Positions 1 to 8,615 of a stretch of DNA of 64,000 bases are shown piece after piece. This stretch comes from an uncultured Clostridia bacterium (lineage in GTDB: Bacteria; Bacillota; Clostridia; Oscillospirales; Acutalibacteraceae). The notes below the pieces were generated by a model. The model was not told the DNA's origin and made no database searches. It saw only the letters and a program-made list of their open reading frames with translations. A program made the translations under genes and the position numbers. The stretch lies in assembly GCA_947584595.1 (NCBI GenBank), contig CANPWP010000001.1, positions 1 to 64,000 on the forward strand. The letters run 5' to 3'. Numbering within the stretch: the stretch's first letter is position 1; the number at the start of each line of letters is the position of its first letter.

Positions 1-3
1 CAT
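1..3 (-). CDS. Start codon of a divergent gene cut by the window edge
   Basis: Read on the minus strand, the first three bases are an ATG preceded by a strong ribosome binding site (GGAGGAGAGAGCGA then ATG) and a promoter at 56-84. A divergently transcribed gene therefore starts here and lies outside the window. Its product cannot be known from this sequence. It shares its upstream region with the DUF1858 gene on the plus strand. Confidence 0.6.
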
Positions 4-40
4 TCGCTCTCTCCTCCAACCCTTTCAATATATAAAAATT

Positions 41-84
41 TTACCTTATTTTAAAATAATATTGGCTATTTTGAAATAAGGCAA
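41..84 (-). promoter_or_regulatory. Promoter and overlapping inverted repeat of the divergent edge gene
   Basis: The minus strand has a -35 TTGCCT (79-84), a 17-base spacer and a -10 TATTAT (56-61). An inverted repeat, CCTTATTTTAAAATA at 44-58 and TATTTTGAAATAAGG at 67-81 with one mismatch, covers the promoter. That is where a repressor or redox-sensing regulator would bind. The regulator is not identified. Confidence 0.5.
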
Positions 85-186
85 AATTCAATATTAGATT
101 TTATTTTGGTTATTATATTAATAAGTATAGATTTATTCTAAAAAATATGTTATTATATTGGTAAATTAATATACGGAGGTATTATC

Positions 187-384
187 ATGGCAGAAATTAC
201 AAAAAAATCTATTATAGGCGATATTCTTGACGAATATCCCGATACAGCAGAATATTTCTTTGAAATAGGTATGCATTGTCTTGGTTGTCCTGCATCAAGA
301 GGAGAAACTATTGAAGAGGCTTGTATGGTTCACGGAACAGACCCTGACGCTTTAGTTGAAAAACTTCAGGCTGCTGTAAAATAA
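187..384 (+). CDS. DUF1858 domain protein (possible redox-disulfide protein)
   Basis: This 65-residue protein fits the DUF1858 family, often called the hybrid-cluster-protein-associated redox disulfide domain. It has the family hallmark of two close cysteines in HCLGCPAS, preceded by the PDTAEYFFEIGMHC pattern. These cysteines could form a disulfide or bind a metal, but the biochemical role is not established. The start ATG has a good ribosome binding site (CGGAGG). The stop codon overlaps the start of the next gene, trmK, by one base, so the two are probably cotranscribed. The cytosolic location is inferred from the absence of a signal peptide. Confidence 0.8.
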   Translation: MAEITKKSIIGDILDEYPDTAEYFFEIGMHCLGCPASRGETIEEACMVHGTDPDALVEKLQAAVK

Positions 385-1037
385 TGAAACGACCTTTTAA
401 ACTTGATTCAAGACTTAACCTTTGTGCCTCTTTTGTAAGAAAAGGCGTAAAGGTTGCTGACATCGGAACTGACCACGCATATTTGCCTGTGTGGTTATGT
501 AAAAAAGGAATTGCAATTTCGGCTCTTGCCTGTGATATCGGGCAAGAGCCTTTGCAAAACGCTTTGAACACCATTTATAAATATAATGCCGAAAACCTGG
601 TTGAAACCCGCTTATGCAACGGTCTTGCAAAGGTGAATGATAATGAAGCTCAGGACATTATAATTGCCGGTATGGGCGGAGAAACCATTGCTGAAATTAT
701 TGATGCTTGGCAATTTGCAAAAAATAAGGACAAACATTTTATTTTACAGCCGATGACAAAATCAGATGAGCTCGTTAATTTTTTATATAAAAGCGGATTC
801 GAAATTATAGAACAACGCTGTTGTAAAGAAAGAAAAATCTACACAGTAATGCTTGTTACTTATACAGGAAACATTCAGAATGTTTCTAAAGAATTTACAT
901 ATTTAGGAAAGCTTTCCCCAAAAGAAAATCCTCTTGACAGAGAATTTTTACAAATGGAAATAAGAAATCTTGAAAACAAAGCAAAAGGCAACAAAGAATA
1001 TGAAATCGTTGCAGAAAATTTGAAAAAGGAGTTATGA
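384..1037 (+). CDS. trmK: tRNA (adenine(22)-N(1))-methyltransferase TrmK
   Basis: The 217-residue protein is a class I SAM-dependent methyltransferase of the TrmK/YqfN family, which methylates N1 of adenine 22 in tRNA. The SAM-binding motif I is VADIGTDHAYLP near residue 24, followed by the family-typical IIIAGMGGETI near residue 92 and a QPM segment. Family members are about 220-240 residues, so this one is complete. It starts in the stop codon of the DUF1858 gene and overlaps the next gene. The trmK-nif3 pairing is conserved in Firmicutes and supports the call. Confidence 0.92.
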   Translation: MKRPFKLDSRLNLCASFVRKGVKVADIGTDHAYLPVWLCKKGIAISALACDIGQEPLQNALNTIYKYNAENLVETRLCNGLAKVNDNEAQDIIIAGMGGETIAEIIDAWQFAKNKDKHFILQPMTKSDELVNFLYKSGFEIIEQRCCKERKIYTVMLVTYTGNIQNVSKEFTYLGKLSPKENPLDREFLQMEIRNLENKAKGNKEYEIVAENLKKEL

Positions 1038-1039
1038 TT

Positions 1040-1807
1040 ATGAACACAATCAAAGAAATTTTGGATTTTACGGAAACTTTTGCTCCTTTAAATACTGCTA
1101 TGGACTTTGACAATGCAGGACTTCTTATTGGAAATGAAAACACAAGCGTTTCAAAGGTTATTGTATGTCTTGACATTACAAAACAGGTAGTTGAAGAAGC
1201 GTCTGAAAAAAATGCTCAGCTTATTATAAGCCATCATCCTGTTATTTTTAATGGGTTAAAGCATATCTCACAAAATGATATTCCTTATTTGTTGATCCAA
1301 AACAGCCTTTCTGCACTTTGCCTTCATACAAACCTTGATTTATCAACAGAGTTTGGTGTAAACACCTGTCTTGCAAATGCTTTAGAACTCGAAAATATTC
1401 AATATTTTATGGATAAGGACAAGGAAATCTGCCTTGCTTTAGGTGAGCTTAAAAAACCTTTAAGTGAAGTTGATTTTGCAAACCTTGTAAAAGACAAGCT
1501 TAAATGCAAAGGCTTAAGATATACTGAGCTTAAAAAAACCGTTAAAAATGTTGCCGTTTCTTCAGGTGCAGGCGGCAGCGAAATTTACTTTGCAAAATCA
1601 AAGGGTGCTGACGTTCTTGTTACAGGAGAAATTAAACATAATCAAATTCTTGATGCAAACAATATGAAGCTGTCTATAGTTGACGCAGGCCACTTTAAAA
1701 CAGAAAATGTGGTAATTTCTCCTCTTGTTAAAAAGCTTTCCGAAAAATTTTCAGAAACTGATTTTGAAGTTTCCGATACATGCAGTGATTTTATAAATTA
1801 TTTGTAA
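1040..1807 (+). CDS. Nif3-like dinuclear metal center protein (YqfO/DUF34 family)
   Basis: This belongs to the Nif3/YqfO (GTP cyclohydrolase I type 2-like) family, a hexameric protein that binds two metal ions and whose reaction remains uncertain. Metal-ligand motifs are visible: SHHPVIFN near residue 66, LHTNLD near residue 98 and the C-terminal DAGHFKTE. I chose the ATG at 1040 over the one at 1034 because the AAGGAG at 1026-1031 is then 8 bases away instead of 2. The protein is then 255 residues. It lacks the PII-like insert seen in longer homologues. It closes the operon that starts at 187. Confidence 0.9.
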   Translation: MNTIKEILDFTETFAPLNTAMDFDNAGLLIGNENTSVSKVIVCLDITKQVVEEASEKNAQLIISHHPVIFNGLKHISQNDIPYLLIQNSLSALCLHTNLDLSTEFGVNTCLANALELENIQYFMDKDKEICLALGELKKPLSEVDFANLVKDKLKCKGLRYTELKKTVKNVAVSSGAGGSEIYFAKSKGADVLVTGEIKHNQILDANNMKLSIVDAGHFKTENVVISPLVKKLSEKFSETDFEVSDTCSDFINYL

Positions 1808-1941
1808 CTGTAACAAATAGTTATAATGACATATGGCAAAAGATTTTTTCTTTTGACATTTTGAGCTTTTAAAAAAACTAAACAAACTTTTGATTTACTA
1901 ACTAAAAATTATAAAAATTTTATATACTTTATTCAGATAAT

Positions 1942-1975
1942 TAGGTGCATATTACAAATCATGCACCTATTTTTT
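1942..1975 (+). terminator. Rho-independent terminator after the trmK-nif3 operon
   Basis: A perfect 9-bp stem (TAGGTGCAT at 1942-1950, ATGCACCTA at 1961-1969) with a 10-base loop is followed by a run of six T. The rest of the 384-base gap (1808-2191) holds a weak AT-rich hairpin near 1837-1855 and the trmB promoter. I saw no further gene in it. Confidence 0.85.
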
Positions 1976-2094
1976 ACCTTATAGGAAACTGCTCGGATAG
2001 GTATGGCCACCGGCTGCTTTTTTATTGATTTGTAACAGAATTAAATTTCTTTTAAGCAATATTAACTTTTCGTGTCAAAATTATTAAAAAATAA

Positions 2095-2123
2095 TTGCAA
2101 ATTCCGTAATAATTTGGTATAAT
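2095..2123 (+). promoter_or_regulatory. Sigma-A type promoter of trmB
   Basis: The -35 is TTGCAA (2095-2100), the spacer is 17 bases and the -10 is TATAAT (2118-2123), with a TG extension one base before it. The trmB start codon lies about 60 bases further down. Confidence 0.75.
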
Positions 2124-2191
2124 ATTTTAATGAATAACTATATGTAGTATTATGTAACATTTTTATCATATTTTGAATTGAGTGAAACAGC

Positions 2192-2854
2192 TTGAGAATC
2201 AGAAAAAAAACTTGGGCAGAACCTGAGCTTGCAGTTTGTCCGTTTTTTATTAAAGAGCCTGAAACTTTTAGGGGCGAATGGAAAAATCACTTTAAAAAAG
2301 AACAGCCCCTATACCTTGAAGTCGGCTGCGGAAAGGGCGGTTTTGTAGGACAAACAGCACTTAACAAGCCTGATATAAACTTTATTGCAGTAGATATAAA
2401 AAACGATATGTTGGGGGTTGCAAGGCGGAATATTGTGAAACTTTTTGAATCGCAAGAAAAAGAAATAGATAACATCCTTATGACTGCATATAATGTTGAA
2501 CAAATTAATAAAATACTTTCCCCTGACGATAAAATAGAAAGAATTTACATAAATTTCTGCAACCCATGGCCCAGAAATAAACACAAAAAACGCCGTTTAA
2601 CATATCCAAATAAATTAAAAATGTACAGGGAGTTTCTTGTTGAAAACGGTGAAATACATTTTAAAACAGATGATGACGAGCTTTTCTTTGACAGTCTTGA
2701 ATATTTCAAAGAAAACGGTTACGAAATTATTTATAAAACACTTGATTTGCACCAAAGCGGATATGAGGATAATGTTGTAACAGAACATGAAAAAATGTTT
2801 TCCGATGAGGGAACCAAAATTAAATTTTGCATTGTAAAAGTTAAGCCTGTATAA
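2192..2854 (+). CDS. trmB: tRNA (guanine(46)-N(7))-methyltransferase TrmB
   Basis: The 220-residue protein methylates N7 of guanine 46 in the tRNA variable loop, using SAM. Family motifs are the SAM site LEVGCGKGGF near residue 51, the INFCNPWPRNKHKKRR block near residue 127 (the usual NFPDPWPKKRHHKRR segment) and FKTDDDELF near residue 165. The length is normal. The start is a TTG with a weak ribosome binding site (GAGTG), so the exact start is less sure than the identity. The following lipoprotein gene is 23 bases away on the same strand. Confidence 0.93.
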   Translation: MRIRKKTWAEPELAVCPFFIKEPETFRGEWKNHFKKEQPLYLEVGCGKGGFVGQTALNKPDINFIAVDIKNDMLGVARRNIVKLFESQEKEIDNILMTAYNVEQINKILSPDDKIERIYINFCNPWPRNKHKKRRLTYPNKLKMYREFLVENGEIHFKTDDDELFFDSLEYFKENGYEIIYKTLDLHQSGYEDNVVTEHEKMFSDEGTKIKFCIVKVKPV

Positions 2855-2877
2855 TTTCCGGCAAAGGAGGACTACCC

Positions 2878-4221
2878 TTGAAAAGTAAATTAAAATTAAC
2901 TTTAATTGCTTTTGCACTTGTATTTTCAATGGGCGGCTGCTCCCCTATTACTGTTGACAGCGCAAACCTTATGCGTCCCCCGAAAGCAACAGGCGACGAA
3001 GAGAAAATTATTGAACTGATTGAACAAAACTCAGGCGATAATTACAAACTTAAATACCCTGAAAACGGCAGTGTTCGTTCAGCTATTGCAATGTATGACC
3101 TTGACGGCGATTCCCAAAATGAAGCAATTGCTTTTTATGAGACTTCAGAACCCGATAATACTACAACCCATATGCTTGTCATGTATGAAAATTCAGAGGG
3201 TTGGAATTTAGCAGGAGACGCCCAAACTCAAAACACAAATATTGACAGAGTTGAGTTTGCCGATGTTACAGGAGATAAAAACCTTGACATTATAATAGGT
3301 TACAAAACCTTTAACTCCAATGTAAATCAGCTTAATGTTTATAGATATAAAAACGGCGCATCAACTCCAATAGAAATTTCTCAAACCTACACAAGCTTTG
3401 TTATTAACGACTTTAACGAAGACTTAAAAAATGATATTTTAACATTATCAATTAATGCAGAAAAAAATTCAGAAGCCGCTCTTTTAAACTATAATGAAAG
3501 CGATAAGGCAATTTCTTTGTTATCAAGTACCGAAATTGATAATAACATCACAAGCTTTGAAAATATTGTAAGCGGAAAATTAAATGAAACTCAAACTGCC
3601 GCTTTTATTGACGGAACCGTTGGCACAGATAAAATCTGCACACAGTTGATTTATTATGATTTGCAAAAAAACATTCTGGAAAACGGTCTGTATTCATATT
3701 CAAATGATTACATAAATCCCACAATTCGTGACGGCAAAACTTACTGTACCGATATTAATAAAGACGAAATTATAGAAATTCCTGTTCTTGCAAAAATGCC
3801 CCATACAGACGATGAAAACGAAGAGTATGTTGCAACAAAAGCAGTCTGGAACACATTTGACACAACATCAGAAAACCTTGATGAAGTTTCATCTATGATA
3901 GTAAATTACAGCTTAGGTTATTATTTTCAGCTTTCTGAAAATTTAAAGGATGTAACAAGCGCACGAATAGATACTCAGGAAAACTCAATGACAATTTATG
4001 AGTGGGACGGCGAGGAAGTTAAAAACAAGCTGTTGACAATTAAGGTTTATAACTCAGAGGAATGGGCCACAACAGGCAAAAACGACGGATATACCCTTAT
4101 TAAAGAAGACGCTTCCAATTCATATTGCTGTAAGATTTATGAAAATGAAGGGTCATATAAATTTACAGATACCGAAGTTCAAACATCATTCAGTCTTTTT
4201 TCTGACTATACAGATAGTTAA
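2878..4221 (+). CDS. Lipoprotein with FG-GAP/VCBS-like repeats
   Basis: The 447-residue protein begins with a lipoprotein signal peptide ending in SMGGC (Cys 21). After lipidation it should sit on the outer face of the cell membrane. Calcium-loop-like segments of the FG-GAP/VCBS type are visible (DLDGDSQNEA, DVTGDKNLDI, DFNEDLKNDI), suggesting a beta-propeller. The start is TTG with a perfect AAAGGAGG at 2863-2870. It lies directly before a response regulator and a histidine kinase, so a role in sensing or as an accessory protein to that system is plausible but inferred. The specific function is unknown. Confidence 0.75.
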   Translation: MKSKLKLTLIAFALVFSMGGCSPITVDSANLMRPPKATGDEEKIIELIEQNSGDNYKLKYPENGSVRSAIAMYDLDGDSQNEAIAFYETSEPDNTTTHMLVMYENSEGWNLAGDAQTQNTNIDRVEFADVTGDKNLDIIIGYKTFNSNVNQLNVYRYKNGASTPIEISQTYTSFVINDFNEDLKNDILTLSINAEKNSEAALLNYNESDKAISLLSSTEIDNNITSFENIVSGKLNETQTAAFIDGTVGTDKICTQLIYYDLQKNILENGLYSYSNDYINPTIRDGKTYCTDINKDEIIEIPVLAKMPHTDDENEEYVATKAVWNTFDTTSENLDEVSSMIVNYSLGYYFQLSENLKDVTSARIDTQENSMTIYEWDGEEVKNKLLTIKVYNSEEWATTGKNDGYTLIKEDASNSYCCKIYENEGSYKFTDTEVQTSFSLFSDYTDS

Positions 4222-4277
4222 ATATTATAATTAATTATTATAAAGATAAAAGCGTAATTAAAACGGAGGTTATAATT

Positions 4278-4979
4278 ATGAAAAAAATACTTGTTTGTGA
4301 AGATGAAGCCGCTATCCGTGATTTTGTGGTTATAAATTTGCAAAGAGCGGGATATGAGGTAGTAGAAGCCGACTGCGGAGAAACTGCTTTAAAAAAATAT
4401 GATGAATGCGACGGAGATTTTGATGTTGCGATTCTCGATGTTATGATGCCCGGAATAGACGGCTTTCAGGTTTGCAAAGAATTAAGAAACCGCAACGGCG
4501 GAATAGGCATTATTATGCTTTCTGCAAAAACTCAGGAAATGGATAAAGTAACAGGTCTTATGCTGGGAGCAGACGACTATGTTGCAAAACCGTTTTCGCC
4601 AAGCGAACTTCTTGCAAGAGTAGATTCTCTTTACAGAAGGGTTTCGCTTGCACAGTCACACTCTGAAAGCAACTTTAAAGAGGAGCTTAAATCAGGGGAG
4701 TTTACTTTAAATTTAAGAAACCGTACTTTGCTTAAAAACGAAAAGGTTATTGAGCTTACTCAGGTTGAGTTCCAAATTATGGAGTATTTTTTCTCAAATC
4801 CCGGCGTTGCCCTTGACAGAACAGACATCTTGAGCCATGTTTGGGGAGACGCTTACGTTGGAGAAGAAAAAATTGTTGATGTAAATATAAGAAGATTAAG
4901 AATGAAGGTTGAAGACGAACCTTCCAATCCGAAATATATTATTACGGTTTGGGGATTGGGCTATAAATGGGACGCTTAA
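4278..4979 (+). CDS. OmpR/PhoB-family response regulator
   Basis: The 233-residue protein has an N-terminal receiver domain with the acidic pocket CEDE, phospho-acceptor Asp 54 in ILDVMMPG and the conserved Lys in VAKPFSP. A C-terminal winged-helix domain follows (LTQVEFQIMEYFFSNPG and VNIRRLRMKVE). It therefore controls transcription when phosphorylated, most likely by the kinase encoded next. The ribosome binding site is ACGGAGG. The regulator resembles the PhoP/WalR group, but the sequence alone does not settle the target genes. Confidence 0.92.
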   Translation: MKKILVCEDEAAIRDFVVINLQRAGYEVVEADCGETALKKYDECDGDFDVAILDVMMPGIDGFQVCKELRNRNGGIGIIMLSAKTQEMDKVTGLMLGADDYVAKPFSPSELLARVDSLYRRVSLAQSHSESNFKEELKSGEFTLNLRNRTLLKNEKVIELTQVEFQIMEYFFSNPGVALDRTDILSHVWGDAYVGEEKIVDVNIRRLRMKVEDEPSNPKYIITVWGLGYKWDA

Positions 4980-5021
4980 TCTGATAATACAATCTTATTT
5001 ATAAAAAGGAGGCGGCAAAAT

Positions 5022-6503
5022 TTGTTTCGTGACTTTTCAAAAGGTATTACAAAACGTTGGATGCTTAACAATTTAAGTGTTATTTTAACAATAGTAATAC
5101 TGATTGTAGTAAGCCTTATTTTTGCCGTTTCTTATATTTATAACAACAGCGTTCAGCAGGTTTTATCATCCGCTTGCAACGAACTTTCTGCGGTATTTCC
5201 GAACTATCAGACGGATAATTCAAACACATTTATTTCCACATCTCGCAATTATGTAGAAAATTTTAACTACAAAGAGAAAATGGAAGTTATGGTACTAAAC
5301 TCAACAGGCAGGGTTATGATGACCTCAACAGGCTTTAACCCTGACGAAAATCAGGAAATGCCTGATTTTGAGCTTGCAAATACAAGTCAGGACGGTATGG
5401 GAAATTACAGCGGAAACTTAAATTCGGGAGAAAGCGTTTCTGCCCAAACGCATATTATAACAAATCAGAATGGGACTTGTGTAGGTGCTATAAGGTATGT
5501 TTCTTCAACGGAAATTGTAAACAGTACTGTCCTCACTATATCGATAATCATTATATTATCGGGACTTCTGATTATTATACTTGTTGTAATTTCAGGCAGT
5601 TACTTTATCCGTTCTATTGTAAGACCCGTTCGGGATTTATCCGATACTGCAAAAAAAATTGCACAGGGCGATTTTTCCGTTACAATAAATAAAAAATATG
5701 ATGACGAAATCGGCGAGCTTTGTGATGCTGTAAAGGATATGTCTAAGGATTTACAAACAGCAGACCAAATGAAAAACGATTTTATATCCCGAGTATCTCA
5801 TGAGCTGAGGACTCCCCTGACCGCTATTAAGGGCTGGGCGGAAACAATGCAGCTTAACGATGAGGGTAAAATTGAAAGAAGCACCTTTGAAAAAGGTATG
5901 AATGTCATTATTAAAGAGTCCTCAAGACTGACAAGCATTGTTGAAGAACTTCTTGATTTCAGCCGTCTGCAAAGCGGCAGAATGGTTCTTATGTGTGAAA
6001 AGCTTGACATTCTTGCAGAGCTTGACGAAACAGTATATATGCTTAAAGAAAGAGCCTTGTCAGAAAGCAAGCACCTTCTTTATGATGAGCCTGAAACAGT
6101 ATTTCCCCCTGTTTACGGCGACAGAAACAGATTAAAACAAGTCTTTTTAAATATAATAGACAACGCTTTAAAATACACCCCTGAAGGAGGAGTTGTTGCA
6201 ATTCAGGTTATTTATGATGAAGATAAGGAACCTGACATAATTAAGATTGTAGTAACAGATACAGGCTGCGGAATTGCTCCTGAGGATTTACCTAAAGTAA
6301 AGGAAAAGTTTTACAAAGCAAATCAAAAGGTAAGCGGTTCAGGTATAGGACTTGCAGTTGCCGATGAAATTATGACGCTGCATCATGGTTCTCTCGATAT
6401 AGAAAGCGGAGAGGGCGTCGGAACAACAGTAACCCTTACCTTCCCCATTTATAAAGAAGGACAACAGCCCGACATTCCACAGCAGGAAATTATTAAAATT
6501 TAG
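5022..6503 (+). CDS. Membrane sensor histidine kinase with HAMP domain
   Basis: The 493-residue kinase has an N-terminal membrane helix (about 17-40), an extracellular sensor region (about 41-170), a second helix (about 171-195), a HAMP linker, and a HisKA domain with phospho-acceptor His 260 in RVSHELRTPLTAIKG. The HATPase domain has the N box (NIIDNALKYTPEGG), G1 (VTDTGCGI) and G2 (GSGIGLAVADEI). No PAS domain is obvious, unlike classical WalK. The start is TTG with AAAGGAGG upstream. It forms a two-component system with the regulator 42 bases upstream and probably an operon with the preceding lipoprotein. Confidence 0.92.
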   Translation: MFRDFSKGITKRWMLNNLSVILTIVILIVVSLIFAVSYIYNNSVQQVLSSACNELSAVFPNYQTDNSNTFISTSRNYVENFNYKEKMEVMVLNSTGRVMMTSTGFNPDENQEMPDFELANTSQDGMGNYSGNLNSGESVSAQTHIITNQNGTCVGAIRYVSSTEIVNSTVLTISIIIILSGLLIIILVVISGSYFIRSIVRPVRDLSDTAKKIAQGDFSVTINKKYDDEIGELCDAVKDMSKDLQTADQMKNDFISRVSHELRTPLTAIKGWAETMQLNDEGKIERSTFEKGMNVIIKESSRLTSIVEELLDFSRLQSGRMVLMCEKLDILAELDETVYMLKERALSESKHLLYDEPETVFPPVYGDRNRLKQVFLNIIDNALKYTPEGGVVAIQVIYDEDKEPDIIKIVVTDTGCGIAPEDLPKVKEKFYKANQKVSGSGIGLAVADEIMTLHHGSLDIESGEGVGTTVTLTFPIYKEGQQPDIPQQEIIKI

Positions 6504-6540
6504 GTATAGATATGGATAGTGAAAATAAAGAAAGGAATTT

Positions 6541-6600
6541 GTCAAGAAAATTAAAAGTTTTTTGCTCAGCTTTTTTACAAAAAAGCTGACGGCGAAACCC
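6541..6600 (+). repeat. Dispersed palindromic repeat, short copy
   Basis: The segment contains GTCAAGAAAA, then AAAAGTTTTTTG, then an inverted repeat CAGCTTTTTT/AAAAAAGCTG (6567-6588) and GCGAAACCCAT. The same blocks appear in the same order on the minus strand at 16581-16690, where about 45 extra bases lie in the middle. It sits between the kinase and yqhQ and may also act as a terminator. Confidence 0.5.
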
Positions 6601-6642
6601 ATTAAAATAATTATAAAATAAAATTGCGGAGGGTATGAATAT

Positions 6643-7626
6643 ATGGCAAAAATTAACACAAAAAAAATTACATCTATCGGCGGAAGTGCTTTAATTGAGG
6701 GCATTATGATGAGAGGTCCAAAAAGGACTACTGTTGCGGTAAGAACAGGTGAAAATGAAATTTATACGGAAGATATCGGCATTACAACACTCGCCCAAAA
6801 ATTCAAGGTGTTTAAGGTGCCTTTTATTAGAGGAATAGCCGGGCTTGTGGACTCAATGCGTTTAAGCTATAAGGCTCTTATGTTGTCTGCCAATAAAGCT
6901 ATTGAAGCAGGCGAAGTTGAGGAAGAAGAACCAAGTAAATTTGAAAAATGGATAGATGAAAAATTCGGAGATAAATTCCTTAAAGTTCTTATGGTTTTCT
7001 CTGCCGTTTTAGGCGTTTTGCTTGCAGTATTCCTATTCTTCTTTTTACCCACATTCTTATTTGATTTAACATCATACATTGTTCCTGCATTCAGGGGAAG
7101 ATCAGCAGAGGTTGTATTTTATAAATCCGTTTTTGAGGGTATTTTAAAAATAGCATTATTTCTTCTTTACATAGTTGTATGCTCAAGAATGACAGAAATG
7201 AAACGTGTATTTATGTATCACGGAGCAGAACATAAAACAATTTTCTGCTATGAAAATGAAGAAGAGCTTACAGTTGAAAACGTTAAAAAACAATCAAGAT
7301 TTCATCCCAGATGCGGTACAAGCTTTATGATTTTAATGCTTATTGTTGGAATTGTTATCGGTCTTTTTGTTCCTGTTGCACCATTCGGAATTTCCGCATT
7401 AAGACCTGTAATTAAAATCCTTCTCCTCCCCCTTTCCTGCGGAGTGGGATATGAGCTTATTAAAATCTGCGGAAAACACGATAATATGCTAACAAGAATT
7501 ATAGCCGCACCCGGACTTTGGGCCCAGAGAATCACAACAAAAGAGCCTGATGAAAAAATGTGTGAGGTTGCAATAAAGGCTATGAAAGAAGTTATTCCCG
7601 ATGACGGAACAGATATTGTTAAATAA
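6643..7626 (+). CDS. yqhQ: DUF1385 family membrane protein YqhQ
   Basis: The 327-residue protein matches the DUF1385/YqhQ family: the N-terminal GGSALIEGIMMRGP motif, the central YHGAEHKTIFCYE motif, then SRFHPRCGTSFM. Several hydrophobic segments (about 110-140, 155-180, 220-245, 255-280) mark it as an integral membrane protein. The conserved histidines and cysteines suggest metal binding, but no biochemical function is established. In many Clostridia it is followed by prmC and prfA. Here prmC follows after 33 bases and prfA is absent. The ribosome binding site is GCGGAGGG. Confidence 0.88.
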   Translation: MAKINTKKITSIGGSALIEGIMMRGPKRTTVAVRTGENEIYTEDIGITTLAQKFKVFKVPFIRGIAGLVDSMRLSYKALMLSANKAIEAGEVEEEEPSKFEKWIDEKFGDKFLKVLMVFSAVLGVLLAVFLFFFLPTFLFDLTSYIVPAFRGRSAEVVFYKSVFEGILKIALFLLYIVVCSRMTEMKRVFMYHGAEHKTIFCYENEEELTVENVKKQSRFHPRCGTSFMILMLIVGIVIGLFVPVAPFGISALRPVIKILLLPLSCGVGYELIKICGKHDNMLTRIIAAPGLWAQRITTKEPDEKMCEVAIKAMKEVIPDDGTDIVK

Positions 7627-7659
7627 TTATCCAACAAATATCCGAAAGGAAAGAACAAC

Positions 7660-8505
7660 TTGACCATTGAAAATCTTTATAAAGAAGCTAAATATAAACT
7701 ACAAAAGGCGGGAATTGAAGATCCCGCCTTTGATGCATTATGCTTAATAGAAAAGGTATTCGGTTTTAACAGGGCAATGCTTATATCAAATGGCAATAAA
7801 GAGGCGGCCGCAAAAGAAATTCAGGAATTTAACGCTTTTGTTGATATGAGAACAAATTTTGAGCCCTTGCAATATATTTTAGGCAGCTGGAACTTTATGG
7901 GATATAATTTTAAAGTAGGCAGGGGCGTTTTAATTCCAAGAGAAGACACCTGCGAGGTAGTAAGCCTTTGTCTTGAAAAAGCCAAAAACATTGAAACCCC
8001 TAAAATTTTAGACCTTTGTGCGGGAAGCGGCGCAATCAGTGTTGTATTGTCAAAAGAACTTAAAAATGCAGATGTAACTGCTGTTGAAAAATCAGAATAT
8101 GCTTTCCCCTATCTTTCAGAAAACATACGGCAAAACAACTGTAACGTTAAGGCTGTAAAGGGCGATATTTTTATTTGTTTCGACAAATTTCCTAATAATT
8201 CATTTGATATAATTATATCAAATCCTCCTTATATAAAAACCGAAGAAATTAAAACTCTGCAACCCGAAGTAAAAAAAGAACCCCGACTTGCTCTTGACGG
8301 CGGAATTGACGGCTATGATTTTTACCGATCCATAATCAAAAACTGGACAAAAAAATTAAAGCACGGCGGACATATGGCCTTTGAGCTTGGAGAAAATCAG
8401 TTTGAAACCGTAAAAGCCTTAATGATTGACGAAAATTTTATAAATATTAAAGAAAAATTAGATTTAGGAGGTATTCAAAGGGCTATAATTGGGACTTTAC
8501 TCTAA
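7660..8505 (+). CDS. prmC: Peptide chain release factor N(5)-glutamine methyltransferase PrmC
   Basis: The 281-residue protein methylates the glutamine of the GGQ motif in release factors 1 and 2. It has the N-terminal helical domain with LQYILGSWNFMGYNFKV, the SAM motif ILDLCAGSGAISV near residue 118 and the substrate-binding NPPY near residue 188 (ISNPPYIKTEEI). The length is normal. The start is TTG with GAAAGGAAAG upstream. The gene is probably cotranscribed with yqhQ. The usual neighbour prfA is missing, and recA follows instead with its own promoter. Confidence 0.93.
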   Translation: MTIENLYKEAKYKLQKAGIEDPAFDALCLIEKVFGFNRAMLISNGNKEAAAKEIQEFNAFVDMRTNFEPLQYILGSWNFMGYNFKVGRGVLIPREDTCEVVSLCLEKAKNIETPKILDLCAGSGAISVVLSKELKNADVTAVEKSEYAFPYLSENIRQNNCNVKAVKGDIFICFDKFPNNSFDIIISNPPYIKTEEIKTLQPEVKKEPRLALDGGIDGYDFYRSIIKNWTKKLKHGGHMAFELGENQFETVKALMIDENFINIKEKLDLGGIQRAIIGTLL

Positions 8506-8510
8506 AAATA

Positions 8511-8572
8511 GAATTTTTGTTCGATTTTTTTCATTATAAATTATTGCTTTTTTTTAGACGATAATTTATAAT
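8511..8572 (+). promoter_or_regulatory. recA promoter with LexA-like box and a 12-bp inverted repeat
   Basis: GAATTTTTGTTC at 8511-8522 differs by one base from the Gram-positive LexA core GAAC-N4-GTTC. The promoter is TTGCTT (8544-8549), 17 bases, TATAAT (8567-8572). A perfect 12-bp inverted repeat, ATTATAAATTAT at 8533-8544 and ATAATTTATAAT at 8561-8572, spans the promoter. SOS control of recA is standard; the second repeat is unexplained. Confidence 0.6.
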
Positions 8573-8615
8573 ATTATTATAAGATTTTAAAGGCAAAACG
8601 GAGGATTAAAGTAAA

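Noticed and set aside
1837-1855. AT-rich hairpin CAAAAGA/TCTTTTG after the nif3-like gene
   Set aside because: No T run follows and a much better terminator lies at 1942-1975; possibly a very diverged copy of the 6541 repeat.
7627-8615. prfA expected after prmC
   Set aside because: The usual release-factor gene is not adjacent; it is presumably elsewhere in the genome, so its absence here is not a finding.
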